64,000 nucleotides of DNA, from positions 62,001 to 126,000 of the forward strand of contig NZ_JAFA01000023.1 of the NCBI RefSeq assembly GCF_000519185.1, in the 5' to 3' direction. Each line of letters starts with the position of its first letter. The stretch's first letter is position 1. Below, piece after piece: positions 24,992-32,213 of this stretch. The stretch is from Paraburkholderia nodosa DSM 21604 (lineage in GTDB: Bacteria; Pseudomonadota; Gammaproteobacteria; Burkholderiales; Burkholderiaceae). The notes under the pieces are model-generated. The model was not told the DNA's origin and ran no database searches. It saw only the letters and a program-made list of their open reading frames with translations. A program made the position numbers and the translations under genes.

Positions 24992-27784
24992 TCATGCGTG
25001 GCCACCCTGTAGGGCGTCGGTCGCCAGGTCCTCGCGTACCGAAACGTGCAGCCCGAACGCAGCGAGACGCCCGAGTGAAACCGGCGTGAGGTACGGGACG
25101 CGGCGGGTGTAGATACGCCGCTCGACTTCCTTCTCGCCGACGACGACACCCGCGTGCTTGAGCTGCGCCTTGAACACACGGTCGGACTTCACCGGCAGAC
25201 CGTTCCACTTGTCGCGCAGCGCACTGGTGTGGGCAATGTGATCCATCACGTGGCCCGTGCGCAGCAGAAGGCAGAACTCGCCGTCGACCGTGTCGAAGGT
25301 AAAAGGGTGCTTGTAGTTGCCGCCGTCGATCTCGGACAGGACGGTTTCCATGATCCAGACCCACGGCTCGCGGTCGGCGCTCGTCTCGGCGATGTGGCCG
25401 TTCATCTCGGTCAGCAGGTCGCGCGGGAAATCGCCTTCGCTCGCGTCCATGCCGGCGAACTCGCACAGGTAGCGCCAGGCGAGTGCGACGGCCGCATAGT
25501 TGCCGGCCATGCGCTTGGCGCCGTCGTCCTGGCCGCTCGCCCGGCAGTTGGCGAGCGCCTTGCCGAGCAGCGCTGCGTATTGGTCGAGCACGGCGCGCTT
25601 GTCGAGGCCAGCGAGGAATTCGAGCCACTGCCGGAGCGGGAAGCGCGGCAGGTCGTCGGGCAACAGCGGGCCACGCTTGCCGGTGAGCGTGGTGCGCACG
25701 AGCTTGCCGAGCAGGCTGCGCACCGGCACATCCTCGCCGGCCAGCATCACGGGCGCGCACAACAGGTATTCCGTCATGTCGCTACCGCGGCGCGTCACCG
25801 TGTACTGGTAGTTCTCCTGCAGCAGCCCGACCGCCTTGTCGATCACGTCCTGCCGGCGGGCCGACAGCTCTTCCCATCCGACCGGGTGGCTAGTGTGGCT
25901 GATGCTGGTCAGCAGCCGGAATTCCGTCTGCAGCGACTGCCCCGAAAACATCGTGAACGCCAGCGAGCGCTCGAGGCGCTTGATGAGCGTGGACTTGCCC
26001 GCCCCCTTGTTCGCCTGAATTGTGATGTGCGGCCAGAAGCCGAGCAGGGCTTTCAGGTGGCCGCCGAGTGCCCAAACGAGCGGGATGGTGGCCGCGTTCT
26101 GTTTGAATGTCGCTTGGTACGCCGTGATGACGCGGCGCGCGTCGCCGATTGGCCCGCTCGGGAACGTCAGGTTGTGATACGGGCACTGCTTGTCGGCCTC
26201 GGTGAAGTAGCAGTCCGGGCCTTCGTTCACGATGAGGCGGCCGTCGCGCCATGCGAGCCCGACGAAGTTGGCGGCCTGCCGCGCGCCGAGATCGGCGCCG
26301 CGCTCAAGGATGTTCACCATGCGCTTGAACGGGGCCGGCGCCCAGATCGGGCCGAACTTGCCCCACTGGTCGACGTTGTGGAGCTGGTCGTCGAGCATCA
26401 CGCGGCGGATGAGCTGTGCACCGTGTCGCGGGGCCTGCACCGATACCGCGAAATAGACGGTAGGTGCCTGGTCGGCATCGCCCGTCATAGTCGACGTTGC
26501 GCTCGCGACGGACACGCGGCTGATGGCGGCGATGCGGAAGCCGCACAGGTCAGTCGTTACCGGCGTCTCGACTCCCGATTCCTCGTTCCGGTCCATCTTC
26601 GTGATGTAGCTCGTGAAGTCGGGACGCACGCGAAAGCGCCAGTACTGCGCGAAGTCGTGCGACGGCAGGAAGATGCGCGGCCGGCCTCGGCGTGTCGCAT
26701 CGCCGGGCATACCGGCGATGAGCCACGGCTCGATCTGTTCGAGTGCTCGCGCCAGTTCGGCGGCGCCGCGCAGTTGCAGATAGTCGTTCACGTCGTTGAT
26801 GGGGCGACGTGTCTTTTCGCCGTCTGCGAGATCGGCAAGCCACTCGGCTTGGTCGACGAGCACAGCGCTGATGTTGAGCGCCGTGAGCCTTTCGTAGAGC
26901 GCCCATGCCGCTTCGGGGCCAGGGCGGTGGCCGGCGCGCGGGTGGCCGTCCGCGAACGGTTCGTCGTTGTCCAGGCAGACGACGACCTGTCTGCCACGCA
27001 GCGACGAGAAGTCGACGGCGTCGACGTTGGCGAGGCCGCGCAGCGCGAGCGACGCGACGCCAGGCATCGCGCAAGTGTCGATCGACAGCGCGTTGATCGC
27101 GCTTTCGACGACGACCACGCGCCGGGCCTTGCCAAGCCGGCGGGCGTCGGCGGTCCAGAAGTAGCCGGATTTGTCGCCCTGCGTCTGGGTTTTGACGCCG
27201 CCGTTCTGGGCGGGGTCGAGATAGCGCATGTCGACCGCGACGACACGGGCCTCGCCCGGCGCGCGCACGATGAACGCGGCGGCCGGCCCGCCGTGGCCGA
27301 CCTCGCCCGCGGCGATCTTCGGGCTCGCCCACATGTTGAAGCCGATCGAGCGGGCGGCGATCGCCGCGTCGATCGCTTCGGCCGAGATGCCGCGACTGCC
27401 CAGATATTCGCGCACGCGGTCACGTTCGGCGAAACACCGGTCGGCGATGTATTCGACGGTCGATTTCTCGCGGCGCTCGCCCGATTCGGGACGGTCGGCC
27501 GGAATGCCGTAGGCGTCATGCAGGTAGCGCACAGCGTCGGCGACAGTGCTGCCGCGCGCATGCATCACGAGATCGATACAGGAGCCACCCGCATTGGCGC
27601 TGTGGTCGCGCCAGCCCGTTCCGTGCTTCGGGTGATTCACGTAGATCGACAGTGACGGGCTCCTGTCGTCGTGCAGCGGCGAATGGTAGAGCGCACGGTC
27701 GCCGCCACGGCCGCGCTTGAGGCCGAGGCGGTCTGCAAGGTCGTGCAGGTCAATTCGCTGTTTTAGTTCGTCAATTGTGGCCAT
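24992..27784 (-). CDS. Phage primase-helicase (P4 alpha-like)
   Basis: The 930-aa protein has an N-terminal CHC2-like segment without the zinc cysteines (about residues 30-80), a TOPRIM domain (Glu227 in VVVVESAINAL, Asp272/Asp274 in CLDNDEP), and a C-terminal P-loop ATPase with Walker A KGAGKSTL at 593-600. It should prime and unwind phage DNA. This replaces the rolling-circle initiator gpA of true P2. Putative iterons lie directly beyond its 3' end, as in P4. It is the first large gene of the leftward early transcript. Confidence 0.88.
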   Translation of the reverse strand: MATIDELKQRIDLHDLADRLGLKRGRGGDRALYHSPLHDDRSPSLSIYVNHPKHGTGWRDHSANAGGSCIDLVMHARGSTVADAVRYLHDAYGIPADRPESGERREKSTVEYIADRCFAERDRVREYLGSRGISAEAIDAAIAARSIGFNMWASPKIAAGEVGHGGPAAAFIVRAPGEARVVAVDMRYLDPAQNGGVKTQTQGDKSGYFWTADARRLGKARRVVVVESAINALSIDTCAMPGVASLALRGLANVDAVDFSSLRGRQVVVCLDNDEPFADGHPRAGHRPGPEAAWALYERLTALNISAVLVDQAEWLADLADGEKTRRPINDVNDYLQLRGAAELARALEQIEPWLIAGMPGDATRRGRPRIFLPSHDFAQYWRFRVRPDFTSYITKMDRNEESGVETPVTTDLCGFRIAAISRVSVASATSTMTGDADQAPTVYFAVSVQAPRHGAQLIRRVMLDDQLHNVDQWGKFGPIWAPAPFKRMVNILERGADLGARQAANFVGLAWRDGRLIVNEGPDCYFTEADKQCPYHNLTFPSGPIGDARRVITAYQATFKQNAATIPLVWALGGHLKALLGFWPHITIQANKGAGKSTLIKRLERSLAFTMFSGQSLQTEFRLLTSISHTSHPVGWEELSARRQDVIDKAVGLLQENYQYTVTRRGSDMTEYLLCAPVMLAGEDVPVRSLLGKLVRTTLTGKRGPLLPDDLPRFPLRQWLEFLAGLDKRAVLDQYAALLGKALANCRASGQDDGAKRMAGNYAAVALAWRYLCEFAGMDASEGDFPRDLLTEMNGHIAETSADREPWVWIMETVLSEIDGGNYKHPFTFDTVDGEFCLLLRTGHVMDHIAHTSALRDKWNGLPVKSDRVFKAQLKHAGVVVGEKEVERRIYTRRVPYLTPVSLGRLAAFGLHVSVREDLATDALQGGHA

Positions 27785-27795
27785 CGTTACATGTG

Positions 27796-28050
27796 TTACA
27801 GAGGTTGCTGCTTGGATGTTTCAGCCGGGTTACCGCTTGTCGACGGGCCGAACACGAGGGCATGCAGGGCGCCGGCAGATGCGGGGAAAGCAAGGGCAAG
27901 CTGGTCGCTTAGCGCGGCGACAAACAGGCCGAGCGTGCATTGACGCTGGAGGCTGCCTGGCCGGTTGTCGAACCGAAGCGTTTCGGCGGCTGCCTTGATC
28001 GCGGCAAGCAATGCCGCGTCATCCGGCGTGGTGTGAGCGGCGGGTGTCAT
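27796..28050 (-). CDS. Small phage protein, unknown
   Basis: An 84-aa, Ala-rich, mainly helical protein with no motif I recognise. Start chosen at 28050 because GGGGGGA precedes that ATG; the upstream in-frame start at 28098 has no such site. Its start overlaps the next upstream gene's stop by 4 bp, so it belongs to the same early operon as the primase. Confidence 0.6.
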   Translation of the reverse strand: MTPAAHTTPDDAALLAAIKAAAETLRFDNRPGSLQRQCTLGLFVAALSDQLALAFPASAGALHALVFGPSTSGNPAETSKQQPL

Positions 28051-28415
28051 ATGTATTTCCCCCCGAGTAATTCGAGGCGGTTGCGCTCGAACTGGCACGT
28101 GGCGAACTGAAAACCGGCACGTGCGATCATCGCCTCGTCGAGCATCTGCCGAAGGCGGTGGCGATGGCGCTCAAGGTTCGTCGTCGCCTGCGTGATCGCG
28201 CCGGCTCGCGTCGCACCCATGCCGCTCTGCATTCCCGAGGCGAGGTGAGTGACGACCCACTTCTCAGGGTGGCCGTCCGTAAGGTGGCGCTCGGCATGGA
28301 TGCCGAACGTAGCGCCAGCGTTGTTCGGTATGACGACGTGCTCACCTGTGACGGTGCGCAGGCCTGCAGACGTAAGCAGTTCGTATCGAATGGCCTGTGT
28401 GCTTGTGGCGTTCAT
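28047..28415 (-). CDS. Phage protein, unknown
   Basis: The 122-aa product shows a beta-rich N-terminal half and a long helical C-terminal half rich in Arg. I recognise no family. The start at 28415 (MNATST) is chosen because a GGGGG purine stretch lies just upstream; the open frame reaches back to 28508 but that part overlaps the next gene. Confidence 0.6.
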   Translation of the reverse strand: MNATSTQAIRYELLTSAGLRTVTGEHVVIPNNAGATFGIHAERHLTDGHPEKWVVTHLASGMQSGMGATRAGAITQATTNLERHRHRLRQMLDEAMIARAGFQFATCQFERNRLELLGGKYI

Positions 28416-28419
28416 TGCT

Positions 28420-28614
28420 TCACCCCCGAGGCGGAACAGACCAAGCCAGCGTGGTAACCAGTGCGATGAGCGCACAGGCCGCGAGCGCCAGCGACCGCAG
28501 CGGCGCATTCCGCAACTTGAGCTGGCGAAGAATGCCCCCGGTGGTGAAAGCCATGCCGGCGAAAGAGAAGCCGAGCATCAGCAACACGCCGATGCTGAAA
28601 ATGCAGGTTTTCAT
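28420..28614 (-). CDS. Small phage membrane protein
   Basis: A 64-aa protein with two hydrophobic helices (about residues 4-24 and 40-58) separated by a short basic loop LRQLKLRN. GGAG lies 10 bp before ATG 28614. Function unknown; small membrane proteins in early phage operons are often superinfection or host-interference factors, but nothing here proves it. Confidence 0.55.
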   Translation of the reverse strand: MKTCIFSIGVLLMLGFSFAGMAFTTGGILRQLKLRNAPLRSLALAACALIALVTTLAWSVPPRG

Positions 28615-28661
28615 GATGAGATTGCTCCAGAGACGGTGCGCCGCCGGACAGCGCGGATAGA

Positions 28662-28862
28662 TCAGTCGTCGTCGTTCGCTGCGAGTCGCTTCGCGTCGAT
28701 TGAATTGCGCATGCGCATCTGCTCGCGGGCCAGCATTGCACGCGCGGCGGATTCGACGACAAGGCGGACGGCGCGGTTGCGCATGGACATTTCGAAGTCG
28801 CCGACCATGCGCAGGCGATGCCATGCCGCGCGCAGTTCGAACTCCGTGATGGGCGTGCGCAT
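28662..28862 (-). CDS. Small helical phage protein, unknown
   Basis: The 66-aa protein is highly charged, with many Arg, Met and Glu residues, and is predicted largely helical. No family recognised. It starts at 28862, 4 bp after the stop of the next upstream gene, consistent with one operon. Confidence 0.55.
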   Translation of the reverse strand: MRTPITEFELRAAWHRLRMVGDFEMSMRNRAVRLVVESAARAMLAREQMRMRNSIDAKRLAANDDD

Positions 28863-28866
28863 GCCA

Positions 28867-29079
28867 TTAATGCAGGACGATCGGATTGAGTACGGGCATA
28901 CCGGCGTCGGCATCCCATCGGCAGCCGAGCACGTATCCGAGACGGCGCGCGGTGCCGACAAAAACAAATGGGTCGACGTCGGCACTCCAAAGCGTCTGCA
29001 GGTAATCGCGACGCAGTTCCAGCGGAAGGCTTGCCGGATCGAACGGCATAACGATTGGCGTAGCGGCAAGTGTGGCCAT
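28867..29079 (-). CDS. Small phage protein, unknown
   Basis: A 70-aa protein with a strong ribosome site (AAAGGAGA) before ATG 29079. The segment RRDYLQTLWSADVDPFVFVGTARRLGYVLG suggests a compact alpha/beta fold. No family recognised. It is the first gene downstream of the leftward terminator-like hairpin at 29101-29139. Confidence 0.6.
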   Translation of the reverse strand: MATLAATPIVMPFDPASLPLELRRDYLQTLWSADVDPFVFVGTARRLGYVLGCRWDADAGMPVLNPIVLH

Positions 29080-29100
29080 GCGAATCTCCTTTCTTTGGGC

Positions 29101-29139
29101 AAAAAAAGTCCCTCGCGCCGCTAAGGCACGATGCGAGGG
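29101..29139 (-). terminator. Leftward terminator or attenuator after ogr
   Basis: On the minus strand, arms CCCTCGC and GCGAGGG (29139-29133 and 29116-29110) enclose a loop with a nested small stem and are followed by seven T residues (29107-29101). Genes in the same direction continue beyond it, so it is probably an attenuator between the control genes and the replication genes. Confidence 0.7.
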
Positions 29140-29164
29140 GAAACAGTGGAAGCTGGTTAGGGCG

Positions 29165-29413
29165 CTAGACGGGCAGCTCGAGTTGTTGCGCGAGGCGCTC
29201 GCGCACGTGCGGCGAGAGCGGCAAGTTCAGCGTCAAATTGGGTGTTGCCGATGGCGACAGCGTGCGGGCGAATTCCATGTTCACCACATAGGTGTGACCG
29301 CACTCGGGGCTGTTGCATTGGTACGTGACTTCGCGAAAGGTCAGTGACATTTCGCGGCTGCTGCGCGCGGTGGCCCGTGTGCGGCAGTGGGGGCAGCGGT
29401 TCAGGATTCGCAT
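29165..29413 (-). CDS. ogr: Ogr/Delta-type zinc-finger late-gene activator
   Basis: The 82-aa protein has a four-cysteine zinc site, CPHC near the N-terminus and CNSPEC about 20 residues later, and the FREVTYQC segment typical of Ogr. In P2, Ogr turns on the late promoters for head, tail and lysis genes through the RNA polymerase alpha subunit. AGGGAGG precedes ATG 29413. Here it sits in the early leftward operon, overlapping the CII-like gene by 13 bp, rather than next to gene D as in P2. Confidence 0.88.
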   Translation of the reverse strand: MRILNRCPHCRTRATARSSREMSLTFREVTYQCNSPECGHTYVVNMEFARTLSPSATPNLTLNLPLSPHVRERLAQQLELPV

Positions 29414-29697
29414 GACGACCTCCCTGGGCCGCATTCGCCATAGCCGCGACGGGCGCATTCACAGTGCACACCCACCTCGCCGAGCGTGGCGACGGCGTCG
29501 AGGTATTTGCGCGTAACGAGAACGAAGCCGACGGCAGCAACGAGCGTGTCAATCTTGTCGATGACAACGCCTTGCCCGCCGCTCAGGAAGCGGCTGACTT
29601 GCGAATCGTCCCAACCGAGTGCGGCTTGTACGTCTTGACGCTTCGGGCCGTGCAGCGCTTGGCGCAGCGACGGTTCAATGAGGGCAGGGCTCCGCAT
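29401..29697 (-). CDS. CII-like transcription factor
   Basis: A 98-aa protein with a helix-turn-helix reading VQAALGWDDSQVSRFLSG, matching the lambda CII DNA-binding region (KTAEAVGVDKSQISRW). CII-type proteins activate lysogeny promoters. The Cys-rich tail after residue 78 is unusual for CII. It lies between the RHH gene and ogr in the leftward early operon. Confidence 0.6.
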   Translation of the reverse strand: MRSPALIEPSLRQALHGPKRQDVQAALGWDDSQVSRFLSGGQGVVIDKIDTLVAAVGFVLVTRKYLDAVATLGEVGVHCECARRGYGECGPGRSSCES

Positions 29698-29700
29698 GGT

Positions 29701-29937
29701 TCAATGCCCTGCAATAGTATTTGAGTGCGCTTGCGCGTCCGAGCCGGTAACTTTGGCTTGGTATCGCTCAACGCCTTCGAGGTAGATGAGGCGCGCAACG
29801 CTAGAGGTTGATCTGTTAAGCGACGCGGAGAGTTCTTCGAGCTTGCGGCGCTCATCGGGCATGAGCCGCATGTAAACCGGCTTGCTCGACAGCACGCCTC
29901 GCGGGGAGCGAGTGATGGGGGGCTTTTTACGAAGCAT
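29701..29937 (-). CDS. Ribbon-helix-helix (Arc-like) regulator
   Basis: The 78-aa protein contains an RHH-type domain: a strand KPVYMRLMPDE followed by helices RRKLEELSASLN and STSSVARLIYLEGV. It is the first gene after the leftward promoter and could be a Cro-like or Cox-like regulator. AGGAAG lies 10 bp before ATG 29937. Its exact target is unknown. Confidence 0.7.
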   Translation of the reverse strand: MLRKKPPITRSPRGVLSSKPVYMRLMPDERRKLEELSASLNRSTSSVARLIYLEGVERYQAKVTGSDAQAHSNTIAGH

Positions 29938-29974
29938 GTCGTATACTTCCTGTCATTAACCTTGCACAACTGTA

Positions 29975-30003
29975 ATGCTAGTACCCATTTGGGTACCTGT
30001 CAA
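29975..30003 (-). promoter_or_regulatory. Leftward early promoter with operator in the spacer
   Basis: On the minus strand, a perfect -35 TTGACA (30003-29998) is followed by exactly 17 bases and TAGCAT (29980-29975). The spacer contains the palindrome GTACCCATTTGGGTAC (29981-29996). It faces the RHH/CII/ogr/primase operon and lies just before the divergent repressor gene, so it is the likely target of that repressor. Confidence 0.75.
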
Positions 30004-30019
30004 CAAATTTGGTGTCTAA

Positions 30020-30457
30020 ATGGAATCTATTGGCGCGCGATTGCGGGAAGAGCGGCAACGGCTCCGGTTGAGCCAAGTCGAGCTGGCGACGCTGGGCGGC
30101 ATTGGCAAGCAGGCGCAGCTCCGGTACGAGAAAGATGAGCGCGTGCCGGATGCCGCTTACCTCGCCTCGATTGAAACGGCCGGGGTCGACGTGCTCTATA
30201 TCGTTACCGGGCGCCGCAACACGTCCGACCTTTCCGCCGATGAGTCTGATCTTGTGCGGCGATATCGCGATGCACCTGAGGCCGTTCGTGCTGCTGCGCT
30301 TGGTGCACTTGCTGCGGGCACGGTGCCGAGCAAATTCCAGCAGGATTTCAGGGGTGCGAACGTTGGCCAGCAAGTGAGCGGCGACGTAACCGGCGCCTTC
30401 ACGATCAACATGGGTTCAAGCAAGGCGCGTAAGAAGCAAAACAGCGAAAGCGACTGA
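30020..30457 (+). CDS. XRE-family prophage repressor
   Basis: The 145-aa protein has an N-terminal helix-turn-helix (LREERQRLRLSQVELATLGG, about residues 7-60) of the Cro/C1 type and no LexA-like protease domain. It faces away from the early leftward operon, the position of an immunity repressor. The C-terminal 35 residues carry a VGQQVSGDVTGAFTINMG motif resembling the N-terminus of the next gene's product. Without a self-cleaving domain, induction may need an antirepressor. Confidence 0.85.
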   Translation: MESIGARLREERQRLRLSQVELATLGGIGKQAQLRYEKDERVPDAAYLASIETAGVDVLYIVTGRRNTSDLSADESDLVRRYRDAPEAVRAAALGALAAGTVPSKFQQDFRGANVGQQVSGDVTGAFTINMGSSKARKKQNSESD

Positions 30458-30505
30458 GCGGACCACGCAATACGGCAGGACCAGCCGTAGGAGAACAAGA
30501 AGTCG

Positions 30506-31225
30506 ATGGTGCAGAAGTTCACCGGGGAGGTCGGGCAGGTGGCCGGCCGAGATGTGAAGTCCAGTAACGCACAAGCCAACGTAAATATCCATCTCCATAG
30601 CGGAGAGGAATCGAAGCGATACATTAGCGATCGACAGCGGCGCGCGATTGCGGCGAAGGTCTTCGAGCTCGAAGAGAGGACTGGCGTCGAAAAGCTCATT
30701 GTGTATCGGCGTCTGATGACTTGTTTCAAGTTCCAGAGCATGGACGAGTTGCCGCGAGACCTGTTTGAACGCGTAATGCGCTATCTCGACGGGTGGCTAC
30801 GCAATGGAACAGCCGATCAGGCGGCGCCGCCGCCCGCGTTGTCGGAAGGCGGCGAGTCGATTCCAGCCGTCTCTTCGCCGATCGCTCCAGCACATCACCA
30901 ACCCGGCTTCGCCGCTTCGGTGCCGGCCGCCGCGCACTCCCCATTCGCGCCTTTGCCGAAACATACGATGCAAATCCCGTGGCTTCCGATTTGCCTCGCC
31001 GTGATTGCGTCAATGGGCGTGTTTGCCGCAGTCGCCTGGGTGGTGCATCGCTCGAGCCATGAGACCCAGCCCCAGACGGTGACCCCGACGCCGCATTGCG
31101 AATATGCGGGCACTCGCTACACGATAGGCAGCATCGTTCGGCAGGAAGGTCTCAGGCAGCGTTGCGCGGCGACGGGGAACCACCCAGCCGAATGGCAGCC
31201 GCTTGCTTCAGGCGGACGGGATTAG
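30506..31225 (+). CDS. Membrane protein with VGQVAGRDV motif, unknown
   Basis: A 239-aa protein with an N-terminal GEVGQVAGRDV motif (residues 7-17), a helical middle similar to phage antirepressor/ORF6C-like C-terminal segments (about 38-100), a Pro/Ala linker, one membrane helix (157-181) and a short domain with two Cys beyond it. It is co-directional with the repressor, 48 bp downstream, and so probably expressed in lysogens. Role unknown; superinfection control is a possibility. Confidence 0.7.
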   Translation: MVQKFTGEVGQVAGRDVKSSNAQANVNIHLHSGEESKRYISDRQRRAIAAKVFELEERTGVEKLIVYRRLMTCFKFQSMDELPRDLFERVMRYLDGWLRNGTADQAAPPPALSEGGESIPAVSSPIAPAHHQPGFAASVPAAAHSPFAPLPKHTMQIPWLPICLAVIASMGVFAAVAWVVHRSSHETQPQTVTPTPHCEYAGTRYTIGSIVRQEGLRQRCAATGNHPAEWQPLASGGRD

Positions 31226-31260
31226 AGACCGGTTGCGCTTTTCTTGAAAGATTGACATGG

Positions 31261-31286
31261 GGCACCGACCGCAGCTAGCCGGTGCC
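31261..31286 (+). terminator. Hairpin after the repressor operon
   Basis: Arms GGCACCG (31261-31267) and CGGTGCC (31280-31286) pair perfectly around a 12-base loop, 35 bp after the membrane-protein stop. No T-run follows, so strength is uncertain. Confidence 0.4.
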
Positions 31287-31361
31287 GTTGCCGATTTCTC
31301 CATAGTCAACTTCGCGTCCGGCTCAGATCGACCCGTAGGCGAGAGTCGTGATTCCTCGACG

Positions 31362-31370
31362 TGGGATAAT
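31362..31370 (+). promoter_or_regulatory. Extended -10 promoter of the moron gene
   Basis: TGGGATAAT reads as TGn plus a -10 hexamer GATAAT (31365-31370), 31 bp before the GTG start at 31401. A private promoter is typical of moron genes expressed in the lysogen. Confidence 0.45.
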
Positions 31371-31400
31371 GTGCGCCGTCAAACTAGCGGAGAGTGCGCA

Positions 31401-32165
31401 GTGCAATCCATCATCTTTTGTACGAGCTTCATCAAAAACGAGAAGGCATGGGACGAGCGTTATTTGCGGTGGCTGAACTACTACAACCGGTCGCCCGTCG
31501 CAGATGCAATGAAATTCATGATCGATGATGGATCACCCTTCACGCCCCCTAGTGCGACTATCAAAACCGTCTCTCATGCAGATCCGATTCAGTACGCGGC
31601 AGGCAGCAACGTTCTAGTTCGATTTCCGAACAATCTAGGCCGGCAAAGTGTGGCGGAGTATCCGGGTTGGTGGAGAAGCTTTTTCCATTCCATCGAAATC
31701 GCCCGTGCCGTTGGCGTGCAAAAAATCATCCACATCGAATCAGACGCCTACATTCTGAGCGAGAGATTGTTTGATTTCGTCAACGAGGTCGAGTCCGGTT
31801 GGCATGTGCTTTGGGCTCAACGCTACGGCATACCAGAAACGGCGATACAGGTCATTTGTCATGACCAGTTTGACGTCTTCACCAGCTTCAAGGCGCAGGC
31901 AGCGGAAACGCCCATTTCCGATATCGCGGAAAGAGTCCTGCCATTCTCCGCTATCGACAAAAGATTCAAGGGCGATCGATACAGCGAATTCAAGCGCAAT
32001 CGGTGGCCGTTTTTCAAGTCGCGAAAATTCGACGCTATCCCGCTATTCCAGAGCCAATTCTTTTGGGAACCGATACCCGATGATGCCGACTTTGCAACGC
32101 AGATTGTCATGAGGCAGAAAATTGCGCCGTTCGAAGCGCGTCGGCAAGGCGGCGTCGGCGCTTGA
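31401..32165 (+). CDS. Glycosyltransferase-like moron protein
   Basis: The 254-aa product resembles small GT-A type glycosyltransferases: a start SIIFCTSFIKNE, then a strand ending in IIHIESDAYI, an acidic DxD-like motif, near residue 112. The GTG at 31401 with GGAGAG upstream is preferred; the open frame reaches back to 31257. The gene is AT-richer than its neighbours and lies on the lysogeny strand between repressor and tail genes, the classic moron position. A role in modifying surface polysaccharide is inference. Confidence 0.6.
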   Translation: MQSIIFCTSFIKNEKAWDERYLRWLNYYNRSPVADAMKFMIDDGSPFTPPSATIKTVSHADPIQYAAGSNVLVRFPNNLGRQSVAEYPGWWRSFFHSIEIARAVGVQKIIHIESDAYILSERLFDFVNEVESGWHVLWAQRYGIPETAIQVICHDQFDVFTSFKAQAAETPISDIAERVLPFSAIDKRFKGDRYSEFKRNRWPFFKSRKFDAIPLFQSQFFWEPIPDDADFATQIVMRQKIAPFEARRQGGVGA

Positions 32166-32185
32166 TGTAGTCAAGCGCCGACGCC
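32151..32185. terminator. Strong hairpin between moron and gene D
   Basis: Perfect 15-base arms (32151-32165 and 32171-32185) with loop TGTAG; the left arm contains the moron stop codon. The genes converge here, so it may end both transcripts, though neither side has a long T-run. Confidence 0.65.
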
Positions 32186-32213
32186 TTCGATTGATGGCAT
32201 CGGCGCAGTTTCA

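Noticed and set aside
25154..27655. 833-codon open frame on the plus strand opposite the primase
   Set aside because: It is antisense to a clearly real primase-helicase; long antisense frames are expected at this GC content, and the product is Arg/His/Val-rich without motifs.
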